From NCBI GenBank assembly GCA_936440205.1, contig OW387134.1, positions 16,842,908 through 16,906,907 of the forward strand: a stretch of 64,000 nucleotides of DNA, given 5' to 3'. Source of the stretch: Lepidonotus clava (Eukaryota > Annelida > Polychaeta > Phyllodocida > Polynoidae). Under the pieces are notes generated by a model. The model had not been told where the DNA came from and made no database searches. It was given only the letters and a program-made list of their open reading frames with translations. Below, in pieces: positions 1 through 13,400 of this stretch. Numbering within the stretch: the first letter of the stretch is position 1; each line of letters opens with the position of its first letter. Both the position numbers and the translations under genes were made by a program.

Positions 1-475
1 TTGTACTGATGCGGGTGTCAGTCCATTAGTCAATTAGGTCAATCATTTGCATTTGAAGTGGAAATCTAAAATCCAAGATGGCTGACCAATTTCATCTGCT
101 AAAGCACGCATCTAAACAAGTGGAAAGGGTTCAAATATCCATTCTTTATAACTTACAGGGCTCAATAGACATAATATTCATCCAGAATAATACCAGAATT
201 TTCAGGATGGCTTAATCTAGGCACAGTGCCTCTGAAAATTCCCGCTCGTCATCAAAATAATTCAAAAGAAAAGAATAAACTTGACTGTACTCTTTCATCA
301 CAAGACTTTTTCGTCTCATTTGGTATGATGATCCCCTCGGACCTCTTCTTTGAAGTGTATCCATCCTAGAGTGATATTTCAAGGCGGCTCCCCTTCCAGA
401 TTCCATAGTTATGCCTAATTTCAAATTTGGTTCTTTCATCCACTCTGTAACGCTTTCTCCAAAAGCCCCACTGAC
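1..475 (+). repeat. Interspersed palindromic repeat, copy 1 ('AAATCCAAGATGGCTGAC' family)
   Basis: This shares long blocks with 16375-16760: the AATCCAAGATGGCTGACCAA block, a CATTTGGTATGATGATCCCC block, and others. Its right end (about 370-470) is the reverse complement of 16160-16262, so the family carries an inverted end repeat of about 100 bp. It is cut by the left edge of the window. The open frames here (212-517 minus, 411-638 plus) lie in the repeat and are not believed to be genes. Confidence 0.75.
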
Positions 476-1398
476 CCCACTATTCAGTAAATCAGCCAAC
501 GAGCCAAAGAATTTCAAGTCGGGCTTGTTTTGGCAGGAAAAGGATCACATTGCTGTTATCCAACCTTCTCCAATAGACCATAGAGAACAGTTTAGAACAG
601 TAGAATTCCTTTCATTAGGCCTAATATGTCTCAGCTAAGCAATTTCGGAATGGATGAAGGGTTTGAGAATTTGGAAAACTGGCCCAAAGAGCATACTTCT
701 CTTTTCTAATTTTGTCGACAAAACCCCTGCGAAAACTGTAGAAAATAAAAAAATAATTGCTTTATATCCATCTTTAGTGGATGAATTTTCAAACAACTCA
801 GGAAATAAAAATGTATATGGGTACTGATTTAAAAAAATAATGATAGCTAGCTTTATTTGATGCTAATATCCAAATATTAACATAATTTATTAAAATTCCT
901 ATGCTAAAACCTTGAGTTTTGTCGACATATTACCCAGCATGCATCCTGTTCAAGGCTAACATGCAGGTAAAACTCATGAATTTGACTATCCGTGGTAGGG
1001 AGAATTGCTAATGGTGTTACACAATAAGTCCATCCCACATTATGTATGTAGGCCTTGGAAGCCATCCAATTTTCCAAACATCAAGTCATTGGAATAGACT
1101 AGAATAAGGTTTTTCTATAGGCCTATCACCAAGTACTGCAAACACACATTTCTTATTTCAAGGCAATAAAGGGTTGGACATTATTGGTTGGGCTGGCAGG
1201 CTTTATCATCGGTTTCTATAGGGGGAAAGGCTATCAGGTTTGGCTGTGTTCCACCCGTTTTAGGCCTATAAGCAATTTGTTAACCAAATTGCCATGGTTC
1301 ATTTTGTTTTACATTACTGTCTTTGGGGACCAAGAAGAAATTGTCCTGCAATGGCAGGGTAGGTTTTGATGCTGATGTATACCGGAATGGGCATATTA
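476..1398. other. No gene seen
   Basis: AT-rich sequence with no supported exon. It contains several TAGGCCTA-type short palindromes (near 1119 and 1262). It should be intronic to the GPCR gene, whose next exon must lie left of the window. Confidence 0.6.
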
Positions 1399-1488
1399 GG
1401 GGCCTTCCATTTAGTACGTACGTACATTTCCAAAAAGCTCAGACCCCCCCACCCCCCCTTGATGCGTACATACTTTATGGAAGGCCCC
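1399..1488. mobile_element. Short MITE, GGGGCCTTCCATTTAGTACGT family
   Basis: About 90 bp bounded by an inverted repeat: GGGGCCTTCCATTTAGTACG on the left, and the reverse complement of the right end reads GGGGCCTTCCATAAAGTATG. A CCCCCCC-A-CCCCCCC core sits in the middle. Related copies are at 8143-8302 and 37166-37261. A further partial copy abuts it (about 1495-1550, GGGGCCTTCTAAAAG). Confidence 0.7.
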
Positions 1489-1635
1489 ATAGGCATAAGG
1501 GGCCTTCTAAAAGTTCACAAGTACGTTTCTGTACAAATCCAATTCCCGAACGGTGAAAATGTGTATATCTACCAACTGGAAGCCCCACTATTTAAGTTTG
1601 GAAAATAGAATTTAGGAAATGTATACAATACCAAC

Positions 1636-4600
1636 CTTTCTACAGTGACAGCAGTCAGATTGAGGATAGACGCCACGGCCGACAACATCTCGGAGAAGCC
1701 CGAGACCTTGCAGAGGATAACCCCGCCAACCCAGGTGGTCGCCATCTTCACCGCCGCCTCGTAGGGGACGAAGATCAGCAGAAAGACCAAGTCCGCCACC
1801 GCCAGGCTCACCAGCAGCGACGACGTGACGTTGCGCGACTTCCGGTCGACGAGTAACGAGAACACGACAAGCGCGTTGCCGACGACGCCGATGAGGAACG
1901 CCAGGGCGTAGGTCAAGGACGACGGGAGGAAGGCGGGGTCGTCGGACCACTGCGTCTGTGGGGGGAGAGTGTAGAGGTTAATGGGCCGGAAGGAGAACAA
2001 CAGGAAGCGCCTCTTCATTACTGCTTGTGTGGGTAATTGGGGCTGGGAAGGATGGTGTTAATATGTAGGGCCTACGTGTGTGCCGTTTTGGGGTTAAGCA
2101 TGTAGGTTATTTATAGAGAAACGTTTTTTTTAAAAAAAGGAGCTTGGACAAGTTGGAGGAATGTGCTCGTTATTGTTTCTATATTTGACGAATTAGCTTA
2201 ACCAATCTTATAGCATACATAGGCCTATAGTTCTTCCTTTGTAGGGGCTGTCGACAAATGATATGTTACAGCTTTTCAGGGTACATTTAGAGCCCCACCC
2301 CAGTCACACTAAAATTTCTGTTTAAAACAGAAATAAGACCTGTTTTCAGGCAGTGTCACACTGTTCAACCTACCCACCCACCCCTTTTTGTGTAGCATCA
2401 TTTATGGATGGCCCTGTAAAGTGAAGTATGTCATGATGGGGTATGTTGCAATTGAGTGGAAGTATGCGTTTACACAGCATTAAGGAACCAAAGAATGTCG
2501 ATGATTATAACCACTTGGGTGACTACCTCAATTGGCCTTTTACTCAGACTTTTCTAGACCTATGTCAAACATCATTCAAATAATGTGTGAGAGGAAACCA
2601 CATTTCTAACTATCGGCTACTCCACGTTGGACACGGCTCACATCTTTCTAAATACTCACCATCGCGATTGCTGATAGACCACAATCAACAAACGAGCAAT
2701 TTCATGTAATCGCAAAAAGTGTCTTGGTTACCGTTAATGGCCTATTGGCCAATCAGCTTTGGACGGTGTTGGTATTCACCTCTTTTCCGCCAGGAAATGA
2801 AATTTTTGTATCAAAAAAATACCTCATTTAAAAGTATAATTAGTAAAAACGAATATTGTTGATTGGTACAAATGGTACCGTACCGTGCTTTGGGCTCCCG
2901 AAGATTAACAATTTTTTACTTGTTAATTCCTCATTAGTTTTCCAAATCCGTGTCCATACATTGATAGTCGGCTTCCGTTACAAACTGGCCCTTCATCGTT
3001 TCCTCTCGCCCGCTCCTCTAGCAGGCGAGTATTAATGATAGCATTTACGAGCTGTGCTCCACTCTTGTGGTAGTAAATGTAACTCGTGTTAAAACAGTAC
3101 CGAAGTCAATTTCCTATTTCAAATTAAAGCAAATGAAATCGAATACCATCGGGGCTATATATACTGTCATTCTTTGTTAAATCTAGAACCAAGATTACAT
3201 GGTCGATAAGAACGCCATTTGTTGTCATTAACTTCTATCATCAAAATTCCGTTGGGGTTCGATGCAAGTGGTCATGAATTCTGTGTAGACACGTTTAGAT
3301 TGATAGGTACTGTCTAGTTTACAATGGCAAAGCAAGTGAAAGAAAGTGGAATACCCTATAGGACCAATCTCGGCGTTTCCTTAAATTTAGTAATATGACC
3401 AAATAACTAATTATGACCCAAAAGCAAATATTCCGTTTAGAAATTGATTGCTTTTTTAATTTGAAGTAACACCCCTCTCATTAAGACTTCAGAAATAATG
3501 TCCATGTGTCCTTTCTTAGATATAGTGATTTCCCAGGGAAAAAAATCAGATAAACAGTATAGAATAATGTTTCAACCGTCCTTCTTACTATCGCTAAATA
3601 ATTCGCGATTACGAATTTAATCTTTTTATTCCACCCATTGATCGAGTAAGCTGAACCAGAGAAGAAATATTTGTTTTACTCTTTTTCTTTCACCAGGCCC
3701 TTCACCTGTTTTCCAGGCTCCCAATTCTGATGGCAGTGTAATTTCCTTTCCATTTGTGTGACTTAAATGATAATCAAAATAAGAAACAAGGACAACAAAG
3801 CCCTCTCGGGAGTTTGAGTAACAACTGAATGACTTCAAACAGACCTTGAAACCCGCAGCTCTTTGAAGACTTCCGCATAATTTGTCATCATTTAAAAGAT
3901 TCACAGACTAAGGAAAAGGACAGGCATAATCCAACAAGAAAAGCAAAGAACCCATGTCCCCCAGGCACACTATAGACCTTTTCAAAATACTCTGTGCCAA
4001 AGAGGATTGGTTCGTTCTATAATATATGATTCAAGTTTGAAAGGAATGTGTAATTGGGCAAGCTCTTAGGCAAATATATAGAGTGTAATACAAAATGTCT
4101 ATGCGTTTCTATAGGGCTTCGTGGTGGAAAAAACTTCAATTCAATGTACATGAACAATCGCCATCAAAAGAGAATGTAGTGCAGGTGCTCGTGGCTAATG
4201 CATGTTGAATGACAAAAGTAGCACAACGTTTAGGTAACAACGCCATTATGGCCAAGCTTGTGGCAGTATATTGTAGTTGGAGCTAAATCATCTACATTAT
4301 TTTGCTACATGACATTGCAGTGATGTAGATTTGTTGGCTGCCAATATTGTCACAGTCACGTTCTTGTAATGTAATGTTACATTGCTTCCAGCAAATGACC
4401 CTGTAAATTTATGTTATGTTGTACATGTACTAATGGTTAGTTTTAATCTTTAATAAAATTGACGTTCCTTTCTTTAGGAAGCCCTCAAGATGACAGTAAG
4501 ATGGTATAAATGTTACATCATGGTAAAGAACAAGATATCCAGATGGCAGGTTTCCAAACCCTCAGCAGTACGTCACTGCTTGGTTAAGTTCGCTTACAAA

Positions 4601-6486
4601 TACATGTAATGGGACAGGCTGCGTGAGAGCAGCTTAAAGATTGAACAAAACTTGGTCATGGAAAGGGCCCACAATTTCATTGCCAAATAATCCAGTACTC
4701 ACGAAGGATCGACCAATGGGTTACAGGATCCATGGAATATTTAGGCAATAGATGACGGATAATACATTAGTGGGTGAACGGTGAAATTCTGTGACAAAAT
4801 CTTTTCAGGCTTTCCACTTCTTCGGATCTCATCACAGTATAGTGTTCTGTAGAGTGCTAACACCGTATAGATATGGGACAAATATGGGGCATTCAATGAA
4901 ACATAGGGATCCGAAACGATATTTGAAAGGTTAACTATGCATGCCAATCGATTATAAAAGATAAAATATCAATCGAACACTTACTTTTATCCATTGCCAT
5001 TAAATGCTACCCGAAAGGAAAGTGTTTTACTATAATCATAGGAATAATAGGAGTGTAAGGCTGATAGCCCTGACACAACAATGGTCGAAAAATCAATTGA
5101 GGTCTCCTGCCCAACTTGGTTATATATTTATATTTTTGGTAATAAAATAGAATATTAAAGTGATATTTTGTGTCTTTGTTCAGCTCATAATCACTAAGAT
5201 TTTGCCCCACATATCCATGGACATCAGTCTACAAATGCCTAAAACTCCAATTTATTGTCTCTGATTCTTCTTGGGGAATATTTTTGGATGTTATTTGGAT
5301 GAAAACATTCCAAATATTGGCACTGTGCCTATGGGGCAAACTTGTCTGTGTTGTTCAATATCTGCAATATATATATATATATATATATATATGCATATCT
5401 TAAGGGTTTCCCTGGAAGCCAGTAATTGGTGAAATATCCGTTTTATTTGCTTAATGAAAAACATAAAGACTTTATCACGTTTTCACAAAAAGCAGTCTGT
5501 TTTTATTATAATTTAAACCAAAATTATGACCTTTTGAATATCATATTATGATTTTCCTCTACTTAGCATACCTGCATAATTTTGAATTATTATGACATTT
5601 TCTAATTTGTGTATATTGCTACAACAATTGGGATTGGATTATTTTCTAATGATCAGACACTAGAATATTCAAAATAGCCGTATCTCCATTTCTAATACGA
5701 ATTTCTAAAAGATAATTTCAGTTCCTAATAGCTAAATCCTTTTGGGTGTTCCTATGAGAATTTACTACAGAGCCCCAAGGGTTGCGCTATCAGCGAAAGG
5801 GTTGGATCTTAAGATAAAAATCTGTACATAATGACCTTTTTCCTGCTGACAGACCTACTTTCCATATTGCCCATGAGAGTTTCAACTCTTTTTCTATCGA
5901 TCTCCCTGACTCTTAACTAATAAACTTGTATTACCCAAAGGTATATTAAAGGGAGATAATTGTGTGTATCTAGCAATATATATGCCATGGGTCTGGGTGT
6001 AGCCTGAAGTCATTCACGCTTTAGTTGTTCCTTTCAGTTCATACCCACTAATGTGAAATTTAAAAAAAACGTTATGGTATAATATGGGGAAACTGCGACA
6101 ACATAATAAAATATAGGGCAACTTAAACATAAACAAAAGAACATTGTTAACTACGTACATAATCACATAAGTAGAGCAGCAATTCATGACCGTAATTATG
6201 AGACTCTATTGTATAATTATGAACTGGCATTTTACACTTTTTTATGGTTATTGCCAAATGGTTCCATTAAGGAAATTATATAAAGGGACATAGATTTAGG
6301 CAAATGTGTAAATCATACACAGAGAACTGTTCCGTTCTTTTAATTCAATAGTTAAAACAATGTCATTATAAACAATGGCTTCTCAACCATAATCTAATTA
6401 GTTAACTTGCTGCTTACCTGGACTACAGCGGCGACCATGTTGGCCGGCACGTAGTGGGAGTAGTCGTAGTCTCCGTAGGCGTTCAT
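1636..6486 (-). CDS. Class A (rhodopsin-type) peptide-like GPCR, 5' part (two exons; rest off the left edge)
   Basis: Exon 1 is 6486-6418: ATG, then 23 codons of a Tyr/Asp-rich extracellular N-terminus (MNAYGDYDYSHYVPAN), ending CAG|GTAAGC. Exon 2 is 1955-1636, with acceptor CCCCCCACAG and an in-phase join. It encodes about 106 residues: TM1 with GN (GVVGNALVVF), a short basic loop (DRKSRNVT), TM2 with LAVADL, a Trp in the first extracellular loop (TTW), the TM3 cysteine (LCK), and TM3 ending in VER, where AG|GTTGGT splits the E/DRY arginine codon. These are class A GPCR hallmarks. The style resembles neuropeptide receptors (CCK/QRFP/trissin-like), but TM4-TM7 and the ligand type are not visible. 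Exon 2 is GC-rich with strong GC3 bias against an AT-rich surround, as expected for constrained coding DNA. The ATG context (GCCATGA) is good. Upstream UTR exons may exist, because a 21-nt segment at 7573-7553 has both good splice borders. Confidence 0.88.
2243..2415. mobile_element. MITE, GGGGCCGTGCATAAATGATG family
   Basis: About 173 bp, with end repeats related to AGGGGCTGTCGACAAATGAT and ATCATTTATGGATGGCCCT. It contains two internal GTGTCACAC-type blocks and a CCCACCCACCCC stretch. A second copy at 32215-32392 aligns over its whole length. The superfamily is not assigned. Confidence 0.7.
2416..5224. other. GPCR intron sequence; nothing else recognised
   Basis: AT-rich sequence between GPCR exons 2 and 1. 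The open frames at 3626-3904 and 4741-4947 on the minus strand have no splice support and no familiar motif. Confidence 0.5.
5225..5815 (+). repeat. Interspersed repeat, copy 2 (same family as 16995-17482)
   Basis: Shares in order with 16995-17482: the ATTCCAAATATTGGCACTGTG block, an AATTTAAACCAAAATTATGACC block, a TATTTTCTA block, a GTATCTC block, and TTCAGTTCCTAATAG. An (AT)n microsatellite at about 5368-5392 lies inside it. Confidence 0.65.
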
Positions 6487-6489
6487 GGC

Positions 6490-8142
6490 TGGGCCGGTGA
6501 AGGTAATACAACCTGGCAGTTCACACCCGGTGCAGGGGGTGGGGTGGGGAGCCGAGCAGGGGAGGGGCTCGTTGGGAGGTCTCCCGGGCCCTCCTCACCA
6601 GTTGTTCATAGTGTGCAGACTATTCAGTGGGAGCTCGATAACATGCGGACTCATAGACCTGTCCGTGCATTGTCCGCATTGTGGTCTAACTGACGGGTGG
6701 ACTGACCTCACTGAGCAGCTCCCCAACCCACTAATAACAGTCACTCCTGTATGCCTGTTCTCTCACACGCCCCTACACGACTCTAAGCCGGCCTGGCCTC
6801 ACGGGGCAGCCCGCAGTCTGGCCCAAGTCATTCACGCATCCTGTTCGTTTTAATTGATCCTTAAGTCCTCATTGAAGTCCACCCGAGACATCTGAGAGCG
6901 ATGGGCTAGTCGTGACCTGCCTTCAACGGCTTGGTTAAGGACGACAGGAACTCTGTAATGTCCTTAGCTCCCCACACCAGTTGAGTAATAGCCCTCTCTT
7001 TGGGTTTGATACGTCAGGCAGTTAACTGGTTAACGTGATGTCCTCAACCGTCCACGGTGTTAAATCATGGGTGATGATCCAACACAGAATGTTCCTTTCC
7101 CGAAGACAGGATCTGTCAAAATGTTCACAATGCCCGTGTTTACTAAAAAGGTCGTTTCAATGTGTAGCCATGACATTGAATGTTACTGATCATCTTCATA
7201 CTGACCAAATCCACTGCATGAACTTTGAAGAACCGCTGCAACACTTGTAAGATCCCGATGAGAAACCAAATTGCTTGTACAGACCAGACCCATTATGACC
7301 TGTGACATGGTTGTAACGACCTGTTCACAGGCTCTGCTCACAAGCTGCTCACAAACTGCTCACACACCGGTCTGTGCCGGGGTGTTTGCTCACGTGTGTT
7401 GGTAGGCCATCCCTACTCTCACAGGAACCACGAGGCGCGATGTCTCACAGAAAACTGCTTGCCGCCAGTCACTCAGTAACTCCTCGGGAGCTGCTCAAAG
7501 CCCCTCACACCCGCCAAGAATCCGTTCCGTCTGTCCGCAGACCAACACTCACCTACCGACTGTCTCTCCGCATCTGTCAGGAAATAAATAAGACCAGTAA
7601 GTTTAATACATGCACAGATGGGAATACTCGAGGGCCAGCAGACAGCTTGTTTCACATGTATAGGTCACATACAATGTGCCATTTTTCACACTTTCAACTA
7701 GACAGGTTTTATTGCCACATGCCTATCACGTCAGCTAGTATTTCTGTAAACGAGGGTAAGGGAAACGGACAGGCCCGGACATTGAGATCGGCAAGGAAGT
7801 ATATCGAATATGAGAACTTCTGGTGTTGAAGACTGATGGAGAATATTTTGAGAAATGCCAATGTAAAAGTTTCGGTTCTATCGAAAGACAAGAAAAACAA
7901 CAAAATGGCATAAACAGCAGAGGTTCTTAGTATTATTTAAAACTTGGAACACAAGGCTAGTCAATTTCATTTAGTGATCACGGGCCTAAAGTTTACTTTT
8001 CAGTATAACTTCCGATTGCAGCAAATTGATTTCTTGTCTACAATGAAAAATACTGTACATAGTAAAACATCCCTGTAGCCTCAGATTTACGATGCTTCAG
8101 TGTGATTTCTGATGTTTCTACTTCATATTCATGTTTACAGAT
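6490..8142. other. Region upstream of the GPCR start; CpG-rich patch, possible 5' UTR exons
   Basis: GC-rich sequence continues upstream of the GPCR ATG to about 6840. On the minus strand a 21-nt segment (7573-7553) sits between a good acceptor (TTATTTATTTCCTGACAG) and a perfect donor (GTGAGT). It contains a stop in one frame and could be a UTR micro-exon. The 151-aa frame at 7374-7829 has no recognisable motif and is not called. Confidence 0.35.
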
Positions 8143-8302
8143 GGGCCGTCCATTTAGTATGTACGCACATTTTCAAAAATCTCAGACCCCCAGGCCCCCC
8201 TTGGGCAAAGGTACGCATTGGATTTGTATTAAAATGTATGTACATTTAAAAACATTTCGGACCCCCTCCTCGAATTGATGCGTACATACTAAATGAAAGG
8301 CC
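8143..8302. mobile_element. MITE, longer member of the GGGCCGTCCATTTAGTA family
   Basis: About 160 bp. The ends GGGCCGTCCATTTAGTATGT and ACATACTAAATGAAAGGCC form an inverted repeat. The inside holds two CTCAGACCCCC/TTTCGGACCCCC blocks and the ATTGGATTTGTAT block that is also found at 37166-37261. Confidence 0.7.
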
Positions 8303-8714
8303 AGGTGTCCTCCCATTATATTCCATATAAAAAATCGAAATATCCTGTAAATGATAAGGAAAAACTGTGATTCACAGTAATTACTTTTTCAGCAACTCAA
8401 TGTATGTATGAACCATAAGGTATGTTATGTCCCTTTCTCTATCCTTGTAAATAATTGATCAGATATCACTTTTTCATTTGTAAAGCTTGCAATTAATTCT
8501 GATGTATCCAAAAGTTGATGTACCTAGTTAAATACTAGTACTAATTATCCTGATGAAGAACATAATTGATTGAAACATGATGATGTAACCATGTACAAAC
8601 CTCTTGATAAAAATAACACTGTCCACCAAAGGTTTGGTAGTTGAGTTTGATACAGTCCGCTCACGCCTTTGAATTACATATATTTCCAATAATGAAAAAT
8701 GTTGGGCTAATTGG

Positions 8715-8810
8715 TAAGTGCAAATCCTGCAGTGTAAAATGGTTAGCATTCTCACTTTGCACATGGGAGCTTGTAGGTTCAATGTTCTCCAACTGCAACT
8801 GCCTGAGCAA
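8715..8810 (+). repeat. Probable tRNA-derived SINE head
   Basis: An A-box-like stretch (AAATGGTTAGCATTCTCAC) is followed about 35 nt later by a B-box-like GGTTCAATGTTC, which is the usual spacing of a pol III internal promoter. It does not fold as an intact tRNA. A weaker look-alike occurs at about 9048-9125 (B-box-like GGTTCAACAACT). Confidence 0.4.
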
Positions 8811-10399
8811 AGGTATGTGTGATACCAAGAGAGGGAATACACTCTGAAAGATAATGATATAAGGATAAGATTATTTTGTTTACCTGATCAAGCTTAAACT
8901 GACCAAGATGTATGGAAAATTAAAAGAAAAGAGTATATTCTCAATCTCGATAACTGTATTTCTTCATTAAAGGCACTTAATGATGTATGGATTTATTGTG
9001 TGATAATAGACTCATTTCTTGTAGAAAAAGCAGCTCCACTAATGGTATAATACTTAACTGGTAAGACACCATACTGGTGTTGCCCTTTAGAAAACGTGGG
9101 GTTTTAGGTTCAACAACTATTCTAAATAGCTGTACTGCACGGAGCATATGAATATTACAATGTTTCTTTGGCAACCAAATCGCCAAACAAACACCATTAT
9201 AGATTTGAGAGGATACTTTGTACAGTGTAGTGAAAACTGTGTATTGGAGAAGTGATACCGGTCCTTTTGCCTGCAACCCCTAAAAAATCCAAAAATGCCT
9301 ACTTGAAATCACAAGCAAGGAGAAATTCAACGTTATGTTTTACGAAACGGGCGTCATAACCCTTTAAGTCCGCTGCTATAACCTCGATGTAACCCTGCAT
9401 GAATTAGGTAGGGAAATACGCTTAGATTAATCTCCTACTCCCCAATTGTGTTCCCCAATCATAATGTTGGGTCTCATATCTTCTAAACCTAATAGGGGTT
9501 AGCATAGCTGGTATGTGGTGGCGCTCCCCAAAAACCTCACTTACGTTCTGAGGTACTATGACAAAACAGGATTCAAAGAGCTCCTGCTGTAATCTATCGT
9601 AATTAGAGCCCTGTGCACCAATCTCTCACCTGTAGGCCACGGGGAGGGCGGTAAACAGACACAAAGTGGTGGTCGTCACCCGCCATCCTCCCCTCCTCCA
9701 TCAACCACCCCTCCCAGCCACTTCTAGGTCGGCGATGGATCGCCGGCCGAGGAGGTAATAAGCACGAAATGATGTTTATGCACCCAATGGTGTTGTTTGC
9801 CCTGTTGTGGGATCCGCACCTGCCCCTCCACACACACACCAGCCACGTCCTTCTATTCTTAGCCATCTGTTTCCCTCTACATCAATGGCTGAGGAGTCAG
9901 CATGGGATGGCTTGGCTTTAAGATGGCAGGTGAAGCGCGGGAACGGTTACCGCATTACACCAGTCATTTTCTCCTTTCGTTTTTGGTTAATTCCTGAAGC
10001 ACCGACCTGGGGTGTTCGGCGTGTCCTGTTTACAAATTACGTGTTGGGGATCAACAAAAGGATTCAGCCGCAGAATGGGAACGTGGAGAGGGGCTGTCAC
10101 CAGGCATCAGTCAGAGAGGGCCAGTTGGGGGATGAAGATGCGGGTAGGGAAAAATGTCGGCATCGTCAATTTAACCAAAGGCAATGACTATGGCACCATA
10201 GTCACTGAATGACTAGGGACAGGCAGCCTCTATAGTTTATCAGTGTCTGAACAAAATTTGATGAGCAACTTTTGCCTTTGTTGCCGTTGTCTTTTCTGTG
10301 TACCTCCCTTTTCATGCATTCACATGAACATGAACATTAACTGGGCAAACAACCCCCTCTTTTGGTCAAGCAAACTACCTGGGGGAAGGGATTTCCGTA
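8811..10399. other. No supported gene; one GC-rich exon-like segment (9866-9640, minus)
   Basis: On the minus strand an open frame from 9866 ends at a strong donor, CTACAG|GTGAGA, at 9640. It contains MEEGRMAGDDHHFVSVYRPP. No downstream partner exon in phase was found. It might be a 5' exon of the GPCR transcript or an unrelated gene. The plus-strand frames here are read as shadows. Confidence 0.25.
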
Positions 10400-10466
10400 T
10401 ACAGGCTTTGAATCTCCAGCAAAGGGGGTGATTCAGGACCCCCTGGATCTCCTGGATCCGCCCCTG
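10400..10466. mobile_element. End fragment of a hAT-like G/C-rich MITE
   Basis: Ends CTCCTGGATCCGCCCCTG, the reverse complement of the CAGGGGCGGATCCAGG terminus repeated in the 32-38 kb nest. The other end is not clear. Confidence 0.5.
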
Positions 10467-13400
10467 TAGTTTAAACATTGCAGTGAGCTTGGAAATAGGA
10501 AGAAATTATATACGAAAATAACCAGGAAAGAATTACCAACACATGAGAACAAGACGTGCTAAGAGTGATAAATGAAAAATAAATTGAGAAATCCTTATTG
10601 GATATGCATTTTCCAATTCAATATAACCTGCATACATTTGTATATATATAAAATAACATTAACAAACAAAAATTTAAAAGAATGATAAATAGCAATACTA
10701 TGGTCTTAAAATAATGTTATGTGAAAAGAAAACCCTCCGAATATTCGAATCTACCTTCCATTTCCGTTCATACATTAGAGGAAAGTCCTAATAGCTCGGT
10801 CCCAGCACGAGACTCTTGGGAGTCGGTGCTCACATATCTAACTTTAGAGGAGATTGGCAGAGAGGTGTCTAATACCACTTAAGCCCTAGGAGCTATGCCG
10901 TTCAGTTGAGCTCCGCAATACTGCTTGGTTGTAGTTTTTATACCTCTGTTCTAAAAGGGGAGATTTAATGTTTTGAAAAGGAACTGCTCTTGCTTTTAAA
11001 AATCACTTCTCAATCATTTACATTCGTTTTATACGTAGGTCCTATATTTATATAACAGGGGAATTGGGAAAGAGTGTGATTGAAACAAACTTGCTCCTAA
11101 CAATCAAAAGCCGATCTTATGAACAACTTTTGTGTCAAATTCTTAAACCATCGGAACCTCCTTTTCACTCCCATTTTGACACTTTCCAAAAATATTGTTC
11201 GGACCAAGTGGTGTGTATATATAGACCTTTCTCAATAGCATGGTGCCAGCGGTGATGGCCTGTGCCTCTGTTAACGTTTTGGGATATGGAGTCCAATGGT
11301 CCAGGCTGTAGGTCATGGGAACAAGGCCTCTATGGGAGGGTTCACTGCGCAGGTTCATCGGAAAGGTGTATAGCAATGGCCAATGGCATGGGATGCTTCC
11401 TGGCTTTATCTTAATTTCAGCCGTTTTGCTAGCTAGTTCAAGATTCTTCAATTGAGATACCAAATAAAGTCCACTGCCCGGTCAACTCATATTTTACCAG
11501 GACCCTTATAAAAATAGGAATCACCCTATATCAAGAAAGTGCAAATAAACACACGCCCTGAGAATTATCAGAATAACGCTATGATATCATTCCTGATAAT
11601 CTTTTCACAGTGGCTCTATTCAGGCAGTGACGATAGTTTATTTTTCGTACAATAGAAAGCCAAAGCAAATGATAGTATTGTTGATAAAAGACGCTCCTCT
11701 AAGATATATCTGACTGAACAGCCAGAAATAGCCGGTCTCTATTTTCCTGTAATTTAACCCTATGTGTAAATAAAACGTTGTTTCTTTCATAGTTTAGGCA
11801 ACTTACAAAAATTTGTTGAGAATCACAACCATTGACGTAACATAAGCATGGACCATAACATTAGCTAGTGTTTATCTAGCGGCTAGCTTTTGCAATTAAA
11901 TATTTGTGATGTGTTTTTGGTTTTTGGTGCAAGTGAATGCCAGTGAGTAGGCATGTGAAATACCATTTCCCCAAGACGTTACGTTGACCGCTGACCAAAA
12001 GACAACTTGTCAGAACATTTGTATTAGCAAGCCAATTCATTGTCTAAATATGACACAATCCCATTAAGATGTCAAACAGATAGGAGTATGAAGAACCACT
12101 GAGGAGGTCCAGATCACACACAACCACATCAATAAGCCTATGATATTGGAGCCATCCCATGCCGCAGTCCTTACACCAGTATTAACAAAAGTCATACTTC
12201 TTCACTTGCAAATGAACTAGCTCGGGTTCTCCATAACAACCAGTCCCGTTTTGAGACGTAACCTAACCTCGATTGATGTTGCGATGACGCGTATGAAAAA
12301 GTCCGAAAATCGATAGGGCGTCAACAACGGAAGAAATACGACGCGAAATAAATTGATATAACATTCATCCTTAAGCTTATGAATCTTTCTGTGACAAAAT
12401 CTTCTTATTCGATATAATTATGATCATAAATGGCTAAACTATTTATAAGACGATTGGGTTAAAAGCTAGAAAGATTTGTTTTTAGCTGTGTATGTTGGTG
12501 ATACTTCGAGGCTCCTGGCATATGTATGATGGGGTATGAAAAATGCCTCAAAGCAGCTGGCGTCATGAAAGTGTTACATTAATTTTCTTAATTCATTTGG
12601 ATACTTAGTTTTCAAATTTTAAAGGTTGTGCAGTATTTGTAAAATATCTATGGTCTTTCTCATGCTTTTGTCGACAAGATATTCCAAAATCAACCTTGAG
12701 GCTGACCAATTTTATTACAAAAAGATTCATGATTAATCAAAAAATGGGAATCTATAAATTATACAGTCTGAGAGATTGCGTAGGTCTGTGAGGTTTGGGA
12801 GAGATGCAGACAAAAACGTACTTTCCTCACATAGGCTTCTTCGTAAATTTTACGTCTGACTCCGGAAAACCAGCGCGGCTGGTATGCGCGTACACATTGG
12901 CGTGATTTCTTTTAAGCGCATGGGTCTGCGACGTCACGGGCATCTAGCCTCATGTTTGGCCAGAAGCGAAGGTAAACGTTGTGGTGTCATTGCCTTCCGT
13001 CTGGCCTGGTTTGACCATGCATTCGCCATCCTAGTCATTTCCTTAAAATTCCCACCTGCTCCATGTCTGATGAAACAGATGTAAGCATTGCAACAGGATT
13101 ACTCGAGGAAAGAGTACATCATGCCAAAACCACGTTTTTATTTTTCCAGGATGTATGATCATGAGCCCGAGGGATAATCCCAAATGTTAGTCAAAGGTAG
13201 AGTAGCTATAGATACTTCGCAATAGTTGAATGTAGGGTTCCTTGTGTGTGTGGGGTGTATGGGGTTCAATGAACATGGAAGACCATTCTTTGTACCTATA
13301 GTCATAGTCATTAACACATTGAACAAAACGATTATAGGCCTTACCTAGTAGTAATCATAATTATACATCAGCAGATGATGTCATGTAACATTAAAGCATA

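Noticed and set aside
7374-7829. 151-codon plus-strand frame
   Set aside because: No motif, and it overlaps the likely GPCR upstream region on the other strand.
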